Assembly (NCBI GenBank): GCA_023014335.1 | Contig: JAECYW010000022.1 | Coordinates: 806,001-870,000 of the forward strand | DNA from: Galerina marginata | Lineage: Eukaryota; Basidiomycota; Agaricomycetes; Agaricales; Galerinaceae | Length of the DNA: 64,000 nucleotides | Direction: 5' to 3' | Shown: positions 21,726 to 31,432 of the stretch, one piece after another | Numbering within the stretch: the stretch's first letter is position 1 | Layout of the letters: each line of letters starts with the position of its first letter | Notes under the pieces: generated by a model | What the model was told of the DNA's origin: nothing | The model's input: the letters and a program-made list of their open reading frames with translations, nothing else | Database searches by the model: none | Program-made: the position numbers and the translations under genes

Positions 21726-23410
21726 TAGTGCTTCAACTTGATCCGGTACAAAAGACAAGGACGCAAGGACTCTACATTCAACCACGACTAGTGGTGGATG
21801 CATTTCAATCATCGAATCAAGTCCAAGATATCAACGCGCAATGAGAGGTACATGTAGGGAGATAGCAATGGCGAAATATGGTACCATGTCTGTGAAAGTG
21901 TCAACATGTAGAGGTAGATCTTGAGCAGGTATAATAATCAATGGTCTTGAATGACGATATTTGGTCAAGCTGAACTATCCTGGCTCGGATTCCGGGCAAA
22001 GTGGATAGTGCTCCGGTGCTAAAGATTCCACCTCGGCGCATTAAAATGGGATGCTTGCGGTTGGCGGCAAAGTGAACGCAATTTCCGAATTACTCAGAAG
22101 AAAGATGCTGCAAGAAAGAGGTTGCATCCAATAGAAAAGATCCCCCCTGTTGATTGAATCAGAGAATTGATAGAGGTTGAAATCTGCGTATAGTGGAGAA
22201 CATAAAACCTACTTCCAATCCTTACAAAGAGATGACCCGTTGGCGTTATTTATCGTAAGGTGGCCCTAGAATAGAACGAGGAACACCTTAACGGAAAGTT
22301 ACTCTAAGAAACAGCTAGAAGAAGTCCAGGGAACCTAGTATAAATTCTCGTCAGGCTAGTACTCGTAAAAACCTGGCCCAACAGAGCATACCATAGATAG
22401 TTTTGTACTCGTAGTGATGGAAGAAGATAATGGAATCTCCGAGTCACAACAAATTACAACCCAGTGAACAGGTCAACCTCCAGATTCCAGGAAATTTGGA
22501 GAAAGGCAAGGAGAAAGGACAAGCTTGAGACTGGCATCGTTGGTGAAGCGTATCGCCGGGTCTATTAATAGAGTCTCAGCATCTTCAGTTTAGGGTAGGC
22601 GTTGGGCAACCAAACATCACCGGCACCGGTTAACCCCAACCTGCTTGACTAAACTTCGCACTGCTGAGCTCTAGACACCGAAAAATGGCGTCATGACTAG
22701 GCTGCTGTAGGCGCTTCCTTCCTAGGCGCTATTCAACCGATGTAATCGCGTTCATTACCCAAGGCTATGTCAAGACAGGCAAGCCTCCCAGCACCTCCGA
22801 CTCGAGTGCGATCCCTGTCACGGGAGCGGGCTTCTGGGCTATTCTGAGGCACTCTGACTTGTATGGGTTTTACTCATGTGAATCCCTTATCATTGCCATC
22901 GGCAGTGTCTTCTGGCAGAGAATGATGATCAGATACTGGCAGGCGCTTATTTCGTTCATCTCGTTGAGATGGATCTCACAGCCTTCTCGGACAAGGTATA
23001 AAACTGTTGACCCCGTCGAAAAAGGACGAAGTATTCTTGACTGGTCCACCTTTTCTCTTAATGTCTTCCACTCCCCTTGAGATAAACGATGTCCCTATTA
23101 CCAGTCCCGCTGAACTACTGAGTTACCTGGATCAGGACTTGTGATAACTTCCGCTGCTCGAATCCTCATTTGATACTCAAGAAACTATCCCTTTTAGACC
23201 CGGTCGCAAAAACTTAGCCAGTCCCGATAAAATCAGGTTTATCAACCCGGTTCATGATATTATGTCCTTTAACTAACCTAGTCATTAATAGGTGTGTCAG
23301 TCGCGATGCCAGCAACTCGCTGTAACCTCAATACTTAATCTAGCCCCGATGATAAAACACCTTCGTTAGGACTTTAATTCCTTCAAGGGTCTGGGTTCAA
23401 ACTTTAGCTA
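21726..23410. other. Long intergenic upstream of the caspase-like gene
   Basis: About 1.7 kb without convincing genes. A TATAAAA sequence at 22997-23003 could be a TATA box; the first ATG of the caspase model is about 400 bases further, so an unseen 5' UTR intron or small exon is possible. Confidence 0.35.
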
Positions 23411-25657
23411 ATGACACTCACAATAAAGGGACAGCCCAGCTCACCTTGTGGACTTGATAAAGCGTCAAGAAACGACAAAAATGTACGTTATGTGTCTGCG
23501 TTTTACAAAGATCTAGCCTTACCGGTGCTGGCTGACTACAGAGCCGATGCGTCCCGCATGTTCGCCTTGATAATCGGTATAAACAAGTATAAGAAGATTA
23601 CCAAATTACGTGGTGCTGTTGCGGATGCTCGAGCGATTGAACACTATGTGAAGGATAAACTCAAGGTCCAGGATTCGCATATTCGAATGCTCCTCGATGA
23701 AGACGCATCGAGGCAGAACATCATCGATGCTCTTATTGGCTTGAAGGAGAACAAAAATATTTGCCGAGGGGATGCAATTTTGATTTATTTTGCCGGCCAC
23801 GGCCAAGAAATCGATGCTCCAGAATTTTGGCCCACAGGAAATGTCGATGGTAAGATACAAAGTATCGTCCCACAAGATTTCGATGGGGTTGGTGGCACCC
23901 ATGTAATCCCAGATCTTACCTTGGGTTCCCTCATCGACGGTATCTACGCGAAGAAAGGCGATAATATTGTAGGTCAACATGCTTTTATTTATTTCCGATG
24001 GTTTCCCCAATACGTTTTCAGACAGTAATTCTTGACAGCTGTTTTTCTGGATCTGGAACTCGTAATGAAGACCCAGACCGGTTAGCTCGAACAGCACTCT
24101 TGGAAGACTACACCATCCCTTCTCGCCTTGACATAGAATTCTGGGACACCTCAAGGAATCATGACAGTCGGGTTATCCCACCTTCCAGACAGTTCTTTTC
24201 GGACGCCTTTTCGTCGCACGTCCTGCTAGCGGCATGCAGCGCGAAGGAATTAGCTCGTGAAACTAATGGACGAGGCCAATTTACCCTCGCTTTGGAGAAT
24301 GTTCTGAAAACCGTTTCGCCTGATCAACTCACCTACGTTCAGTTATTGGATCGGTTGGAAAACATAGTCGCGTTTGTACTTTACTAGGTGTGGCTTACAA
24401 GTCGGCTCAATCCTTTTATCTCTAGCCAAAATCCTCAATTGGAGGGCAACAATAGGGACCGATACATCTTCAACGCAAAGGCACGAGCACCCGTCCGTTA
24501 TTCATATAAAATTCACTCTGAGTCCCCCGGAAAATACACCCTGTTCGCTGGAGCCGCAGATGGAGTCTGCCATGGCGCAGAATACACAGTATATGAGGAT
24601 CACGATTCTATTTTCGAAGAACCCCCTCTCAGCGTTATGGTTGTTACAGATATCGAGCCCTTCAAAACGCATGTCAAACCGGTTTCCGGCCCCGCCCCAC
24701 GACTCAAAAAACCGGCGCTTGCTGTGCAGACTCGAGCGGGGGCTCAGGAGGAGCTGAGGATCTACCTGTCGTTAAAAGAGGATCTCTTTCCAGCCTTCGA
24801 TGCGCTCCTTTTGCAGATGAGAGAGCCTGGCATAAACCCTTATCGGATCGCCCTGGTAGAAGATCGGTCGGTCGCCCACTTAGAGGTTTGCAGACACGGA
24901 GACCAAATTGCCTTCATCATTATTGACGAGCGCGTCAAGTCACATGGATTATTGGAGTGCATCGATCGAGTAGACGCGGATCCAGAAGACCTGCGTCCCG
25001 TCCTCCAAGGAGCGGCACATTATTACTACCACCTCAATCGAGCATACCTGAATAATCAAAGCATTCAGACACATCTCAAGGTTGAGTTTTTGAAGCTGGA
25101 GGACACTGGAGACGTGAGGGAAGGCGGCGGTATAGTAAGGCGACCGATAGGCGAAAATCTTATCAAGGATGGAGCTATTTTTCTGGATGTCGACGAAAAC
25201 GTCACCGACCTGTATGGCATTCAAATAACGAATAACTGGGCAACGGGCTTGTACTTGAACGTGTTTTACTTTGATTGTAGCGAGCTGAGCATCAGTACGT
25301 GCTCTCCATAATTTTTTCCAGTTTTATACTGAAATCCTCCTGGTCTTAGAGTCGTACTATAAATCCGGAGCTTCCACCAAGTTCAAGGTTGACTGTCCGC
25401 TACCCGCACATGGCCAAGGAACCCTGAAGCTAGGCTTTGGAGATGGAGGCGTGCTCGCCTTCGAATACTTCATTCCAGAGGGTCGAGACGTGGACGTTGG
25501 ATTCATTAAATGCATTTTTACGACTGAACCTATTGACCTTTCGAAAGTTCCGCAGACATCTGCCTTTAACATGGGACGGGGTACAAGGTTCCACGAGGAC
25601 AAAATACTGGGTGCATGGGGCTCGATTCTTATCCCGGTTTACCAAAGAAGAGTATAA
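23411..25657 (+). CDS. Caspase-like (metacaspase-fold) protein with Agaricomycete C-terminal domain
   Basis: Exons 23411-23968, 24022-24371, 24426-25294 and 25350-25657 give 694 aa. The caspase domain (about residues 50-240) starts FALIIGINKYKKI and keeps both catalytic elements: His130 in IYFAGHGQE and Cys193 in VILDSCFSGSG. The cysteine lies just after the first splice junction. The middle region (about 310-480) is of unknown fold. The last 100 residues contain GTLKLGFGDGG, EGRDVDVGFIK and TTEPIDLSKVP, a module I recognise from expanded Agaricomycete caspase-domain proteins. Metacaspases cleave after Arg/Lys and many act in stress-linked cell death; this one's substrate is unknown. The start is uncertain: translation could begin at Met50 or from an upstream exon. 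The third-intron donor is a canonical GTACGT; the second intron (24372-24425) has donor GTTTGT. Confidence 0.85.
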
Positions 25658-25862
25658 CTGAAAATCAATAGTTATGCCCTTGACATGTCCGTTGTATCAC
25701 ACATATACTTAAAATTATGCCCGGCTTTCGTGTACACATCTTTGTACATACCTCGGTGGTCCAAGCATTAATGCATTCCCCCCTTTTTGTTTTCTTTTTC
25801 TCCAATCCCATTGACAACTTTGATATACGTTTGTTAAAGCTACAGAGGAGGGTTCAGTCAGC

Positions 25863-25882
25863 GTCGCGGCGCAGCCGCGTCT
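25863..25882. repeat. GC-rich 20-mer, copy 1
   Basis: GTCGCGGCGCAGCCGCGTCT, followed by CTATGTGAA-like sequence; the same 20 bases recur at 26296-26315. The core is near-palindromic (CGGC..GCCG). Confidence 0.6.
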
Positions 25883-26295
25883 ATGTGAACACCTCGACGC
25901 CAAAGCGCGATGGTCCAGGCTTGGTCCAGGCTTTCCTCCGTTTTTGTTATCTTTTTCTCCACTTCCACTTTGATTTAGGCTTGCTGCCCTCGCAGAGGGA
26001 TCCATAGATATCTGGCCTACAGACGCGGTACGTTCTTCCCCTCTGGTTTCAATATGATTTTATTCGACAGCTTCAGATGTGGTGTGCATGTTTAAGGACA
26101 GGTTGCATTCCGTAAATTGCATTCATAGACTAAGAACACCATAAATAAAACCGCCTGCCCGTCGTGAAATATATGGATCGCCGAAGAATTAAATGGTGTA
26201 GTAAAAGTCAGGCTGCCACTGTTCCAAGATTTTTTTGTTTTTGTTTTTCTTCATTTCTCTACTCCCAACTTGGATATTTGATTGGGGTACATATC

Positions 26296-26315
26296 GTCGC
26301 GGCGCAGCCGCGTCT
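26296..26315. repeat. GC-rich 20-mer, copy 2
   Basis: Exact second copy, 433 bases downstream of copy 1 and in the same orientation, with T-rich sequence before it and TGTGTGAA-like sequence after it. Confidence 0.6.
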
Positions 26316-26974
26316 GTGTGAAAGCCTTGCCGCCGAAGTGGAACGAGGCACAGCTTGTACTTCCTTACTATTATACTGTTAATGTTCTGTCTTGACACCG
26401 TTCGATCGTGGATCCCGATAGAGAATATTCAAATTCCATGATACCCAAATATAAAATATAACTAATCGGATACAGTCCAATACAAAAGGCCTCTCGCAAT
26501 AACGAAGCGTAGAGGAATAAGAACAAAGATTTTGTCAGGCTAGGTCACTGGCCTAAATGCCAGTCGTAACATGCAGGTTTAGATATGCGAATGTGTAAGT
26601 ATGCCGATTCATGAGCCGTGTGATGAGAGGAAATGGAAATGCTATGCAAATATGATTGGCGTGTGTGGGCGTCATTCGTGAGCAACTGGAAATTTAAGGA
26701 CAGGTGGGTGGGCGAAGATGAGAGAGATGAAGTGAGGGTGGGGCGATATACATCGTAGAAGTGCGTGACGAATGATACATGGATTGGTTGGAAGAGGATG
26801 ATGAATGTATGAGGTAGTGCTGGGTGTGCGATGCTGAAGATGCCAGTGGCAATAATTGATACATGGATACTAGATTCTCAGGTCAGCTAAAAATCTTACG
26901 GACTACCAGGAAATATAGTACTCACAAAATAACGTGTGGTCGTCGTAAGGGGTGGCGCTGAGATTTTAGGCAGC

Positions 26975-27112
26975 CTAAGCGATAACGCAGTAGGCGTTTC
27001 CGGCGTTGCCACTTCGCTCTTCGTCGACAATATCGAAGTTGGGCTCTTCGCGGGCCTCTGAAGTAGTAGAGGTGGTGGTGGAGGCGGTGAAGAGGGTGAA
27101 GAAGGAGTCCAT
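26975..27112 (-). CDS. Lipopeptide mating pheromone precursor (CaaX = CVIA)
   Basis: Single exon of 45 codons starting MDSFFTLFTASTTTSTTS and ending SGNAGNAYCVIA. It has the full layout of basidiomycete a-factor-like precursors: MDSF-type start, Ser/Thr-rich leader, acidic middle (PNFDIVDEE), an Glu-Arg processing site at residues 32-33, a short mature region, and the C-terminal prenylation box CVIA. The predicted mature peptide is about 9 residues ending in farnesyl-cysteine methyl ester, exported by a Ste6-type transporter and sensed by a Ste3-type receptor on another mating type. A TATA-like TTTAAAAAGG lies about 100 bases upstream. No Ste3-type receptor gene is visible in this window. The gene is short, so automatic annotation often misses it. 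Confidence 0.9.
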   Translation of the reverse strand: MDSFFTLFTASTTTSTTSEAREEPNFDIVDEERSGNAGNAYCVIA

Positions 27113-27212
27113 TGCTGTTAGTTCGTTGGTTTGTTCGAAGATCAACGAAGTGAGGACGTGCAGAAAGAAGATGCGGAACTGCTTTTGCTGGGGATGTCTC
27201 GTAGTGGCTCCG

Positions 27213-27223
27213 CCTTTTTAAAG
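27213..27223 (-). promoter_or_regulatory. TATA-like box of the pheromone gene
   Basis: On the minus strand GCTTTAAAAAGGCGG sits about 105 bases before the pheromone ATG, a usual distance for a TATA box in a strongly expressed small gene. Confidence 0.45.
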
Positions 27224-29042
27224 CTTTTCTCTGGGTCGGGCCAGCGGCTCGAAGGGGGATCCACACGAATTTTTTTTTGATGAGGGCCTTCGCCACGATC
27301 ACCGTTATTGTCCTCCAGCAAAAACGGACGCGCTTCCGCTAGCGCGTGTGACGCATCTGCGGATCCAACATAATAAGGGGCCAAGCACGACAAGACTCGA
27401 GACTCGGCATCGGAAAGGCATAGAGCAGTTCCTATTGTGTTGGGCGCGGCATTGCTATCGTTGCCAGCACATGCTACGCCCGGCCTAAGAAAGCAGAAAC
27501 GTCGGGCGTGTCGACAGTTGTACCTTAGTCCCCATGTCCCGAGCTTCCCGTCTTGTCAAATTCATTACGACAGCCAACAGCAACAATAACGCGTTGGGAA
27601 GGATCACAGGCCGTGACAATAACGCGAGCTCAGTTTTTAGCGTTTAGGAACCGGGGCGCAAGTTGGCAAGACCAAGTTGGCAGTTTGATCGCAGGACAAT
27701 AGTGGTTGAACAAAAGAGGAGTGTGTCGGCGTTTCTCACGCATTCGGCTCGGACATGGGTGGACTTTAATCTTATCTTTATCTCCGGATGAAGGGAGAGG
27801 ACAACTTGTAGACGATAATCCTCCGTAGCTTATTGTACTATGTAGCAGAAGTGCAACATCTGACGTTTCTTCGAAATGAAGAGCTATGCAGCACCGATAA
27901 TAGGAAATTCCCATTTCAGGAACCTCTGTGTATAATTTGCGCTACGATTTATGACCCTTTCCCGGAAAATTCATCACAGGAACTTGTTCTTAAGCTCCGT
28001 GGCATGGATCAATATAGTAAACGGAGGAGAAGGCGCACACAGCCAGGTCGGACATCCTAATCCACTACGACATGCTACTTAGGAATGTCACCACTGGAAC
28101 TATTTTACAACCCCAAGGATCAATTTCGAGACGAAGACAATAAAGCGACATTGATGGGAACCTCCCAACTGCAACTACCTTAATGTTCTCAGGGGATCCG
28201 ATTCCTACTCGTACACAATGCGCTTAATAATATCTCACATGAGAAATGCACCATCCAACATCTTCCCTTCACCCCCTTTCAATTGTCCTCCTCCGCTTCC
28301 GAATCAGCGCCTAAAATGGGAATTTCCCTATTGTAGTTAGCTCAGGGTTTTGACTCATTCCATTGAAGTGCACGCTTTCGGTGTACTTATGAAGGACCCG
28401 TTCCGAACGTTAAAATACATCGTCATTGTCTTCCGTCGTGTATGAAGGCCGGATGTGCTGAACTTAGAACGGGAAGTTCCCAATTCCAGCTAGTTCGCGT
28501 CTTTCGCTCCGGTTTTGCGTTCGGGATCCTTTCCGTCCCCACTGCGTCAATATGCACCGTAAATATCCAGGCGTCATCGTAGGTACATTCATTCCTTACT
28601 TGCCACTTCAAGCAGAACGAGAGAGCGCGAACCATGTATGGCGAGTATCGAGGTGTCCCAGTGTCGGACAATAGATTATTGACTATTATTATTTACCATC
28701 GACAAAGTCGGAAGGCGCAAGAGCGCACAGATATCAATCACCATCTACCTCCTGAAGGCCACTGATATCTACCCAATATTTACCACTACTTTACCCAAGC
28801 AACCTTTCCATCCTGAGCAATGCGTGGGTGGACTTTACGCAGCTGTGTCAGCCAATTCGTGATTCTTGTTCTAGAACCACCATTACTGCTGCTGGTTGCA
28901 AGATCAATGGATGAATTCCTTCCCTTGAAGCGCCAACACCATCAGCCGACTTTGCGGACACTAGTCTAGCGTTACATCACAGCTATGGTGTGTCATAAAT
29001 AATTAAGTTGAACCTGTACACTAAATGTCGCGCTCACTCAGC
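27224..29042. other. Long intergenic without visible gene
   Basis: About 1.8 kb between the pheromone gene and the Cdc24-like stop. I looked for a second CaaX precursor on both strands, a PB1 domain belonging to the Cdc24-like gene, and a Ste3-like helix pattern, and saw none. A minus-strand frame at 28423-28671 matches nothing I know. Confidence 0.4.
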
Positions 29043-31137
29043 TTAACTCCAGAATGAATCAGAGCTTTGCCGCATTTGCATGGACTCCAGTTCCGTGGTC
29101 ATATCTTGCGAAATTGCCCATCGTGTATAGTAAACTCCGTAGTCTGTGCTTGCTGTCCGTGACGACGCCAACGAATAAATCGAGGTAGTTTCTGAATCCT
29201 GAGAGACTCTGGGCGACTTGATGCAGCGGTTGATCATTGCCTCCCATTGCTGCATTTGACCTTCGGTCCTGCAGCGCAAGACAAAGAATTCCAACGCATC
29301 GTCTCCTTTCCACCAAATACAAAGCGGAAAAACAGGAATGCCGACTGCTTGTGGAAAGAAAGAAATTAAAATCTGCACCAATGCTATAAACAATAAAAAT
29401 ACAAACTTTGGGGTACTTGTGCTGGCACCAGGAAGACCTGGGTGACGTCGGGCCAGTAAATACGCCCTTTCAACAAAAGCGGAGTATCCTCTCTCCTCTT
29501 AGGCCGAGAGAGCAGCGCGCCCTTTCTGCTTTGAGCAGGCCTGCGACTTGCCTCTGGTTGACAAAGGATCATGATATTTTCGAACAAACAGACATGATAC
29601 TCCCGAATAGTGTCAGATTTTGTCACCATGAAGACATCTTCGAGGAGAAGTTTTCCAAAGTTATTCAAATGATGGCCTTTCCAGTCTTGGACCCGAGAAC
29701 GGAGGCCATCCACAATGTGCTCATTGTTCCCGCGGCGTTGTGCATCGTTCAGCTTATCCGCAACGCGTTTCGCTGCATCGGCGCCAAACTGCAGTTCGCT
29801 ATAGTGAGCATAGGTCGAGGGAGAGTATTGTTTGATAAGACACTGGAAATGGCCATATGAATATTACTTTTGAATAAGTACGTGATCAACTGGATTGGCT
29901 TACGTCGAGAAGAAGAGGATATTTGCAGAGGCGCGAAATTGGCCGCACGAGCTGCATACTTAGGCCGCCGAGATCCTTGACAATGAGTTGGAAGGGCTAC
30001 TCAGGTCATGTCTGGTCAGAACTTGCCAGTGGATAATGAATTTCTAGGCAAACTTACGCCGAGGTTCTCTTCGATAGTCGACACGACTGTGCAAGCTTTT
30101 GTATAATTGAAACCATACACCATATAAATTGCAAATCCATCTTCCTACAGCAAGCATGAAGTTGGGTAGGAACCGAAGATGAAAAATGTGCCAGGGGCAT
30201 TGGTATGATAAATCTTACGTTTTCGAGAAAGTGCCGGCCCCATCGTTGTTCTTGCCATGGAAGCCTTGAAATACTCTCGAGGCCAGTGAGGAACTTGCTT
30301 TGGAAGTCGACAAGCTTTTCTAGTTCCGGGAAGAGAAGAGAAATCCCATCCCGATCCATAATGTTTGCTTCAGAGAGGGTAGTGACGACTATCTAGAAGA
30401 TAAAGGTCAGGGGACTGCTACAAGGTAAAGCACAAATGTTAAAAGCACCAGGGTAGACTGAAGGTCCTGCACGTATTTACGCTCGGTCATTATCAGTTCA
30501 CTGATGATATTGATGATGTTCTCGGCTGGAACGCCAGGCTTCGAGGATTGTAGTGAAACAATCATGTCGGAAGTTGACGGGGTTTCCTCAAAAAAACAAT
30601 GGGGAAAGCGGTCAAGAATGGCCTCAACGGTGTTGATAACCTAGCAAATGATATTAGGCAGTTTCACATTCAAGTCGGCAAACGCACTTTAAGCAACCCA
30701 TTTGTCGAACTTCGGTCCCAAAGATCCGTGACTGTGAATGGTTCACAACCTGGGACCTCCTCCTTAACAACGGGCGCCAGAATTTGCATGGCGAAGAGGG
30801 CAATGGCTCGTTTTCTCATACGATCAGGGTTTGAGCTGTACTGCTCCAGGTCGAAGGACGAGTTGTTGAGTTTCCTGAATCCACGCTCCGAAGGGAGCTG
30901 ATCAAAAATGTAGCACAGCGGTGTACCGAAAGAGAACAGGTCCCATAATTGGCTTACGGGGTCTGAGGGCTGCTGCGAGTTGGTGGATGTAGCGGAAAGT
31001 TTAAAGTAGTGGTCGAGACCACGGATTCTGAGAAGTTTAGTCCTGAGAGACAGGCATCGTTGATAGAGGTATTCAGGTGCGGTACCGCTCAGGATGTCGT
31101 CTTTGGCGTTTGTGTTCCGTTCTGCGACAAATGGCAT
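29043..31137 (-). CDS. Cdc24-type Rho GEF (CDC24-DH-PH) without PB1 domain
   Basis: Seven-exon model: 31137-30688, 30640-30449, 30392-30219, 30144-30058, 29996-29904, 29842-29417 and 29372-29043; 583 aa. Residues about 25-145 are the Cdc24 N-terminal calponin-like domain (LYQRCLSLRTKLLRIRG, VSQLWDLFSFGTPLCYIFDQ, FTVTDLWDRSSTNGLLK). The DH domain follows (ISELIMTERKYVQDL, LFPELEKLVDFQSKFL, LPWQEQRWGRHF, RPISRLCKYPLLLD), then the PH domain (GKLLLEDVFMVTK, HVCLFENIMILC, LCIWWKGDDALEFFVLRCR). Cdc24 loads GTP on Cdc42 for polarity and pheromone-directed growth. The usual C-terminal PB1 domain that binds Bem1/Scd2 is absent: the frame stops about 60 residues after the PH domain. The last intron is only 44 nt and its borders are the least certain. 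This may be a shortened paralogue rather than the housekeeping gene. Confidence 0.83.
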
Positions 31138-31432
31138 CGTATTTGGGAAGTGCTTGATGTGTATGGCGACAAGGAAAGTAGACAAGAGGTGTGATCGATT
31201 GATCCCTAATGAGATCAAAAAGACATGATTTTCGGTATTCTGTCATGGAAGTCGCGTTGGCAGTGCAGCGCACCGCCCCATCAGCGTGTCAGTGTAATCT
31301 TCGGACGCGTCGGTCACGGAGCAATGCTGTGCAAGCCTGGGCGCAGTTCGAGCAACTTGTTCCTGTTCTGCATCAGCAAACATGCTTTCTAACCCTCATC
31401 GGCACCAAATCACCTCGCCCAATAACCATGCA
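31138..31432. promoter_or_regulatory. Divergent promoter of Cdc24-like and NACHT genes
   Basis: Only about 295 bases separate the two predicted starts on opposite strands. No specific motif recognised. Extra 5' exons of either gene could lie here. Confidence 0.4.

Larger units (their letters stand above)
25658..26974. other. Intergenic with a duplicated GC-rich 20-mer
   Basis: About 1.3 kb between the caspase-like gene and the pheromone gene. It holds two exact copies of GTCGCGGCGCAGCCGCGTCT, each preceded by a T-rich stretch. In the last 90 bases, read on the minus strand, a GTGAGT...TTTTTAG pair (about 26926-26885) could be a 3' UTR intron of the pheromone gene. Confidence 0.4.

Noticed and set aside
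28423..28671. PB1 domain of the Cdc24-like gene downstream of its stop
   Set aside because: The minus-strand frame has none of the PB1 lysine or OPCA features, and no splice link was found.
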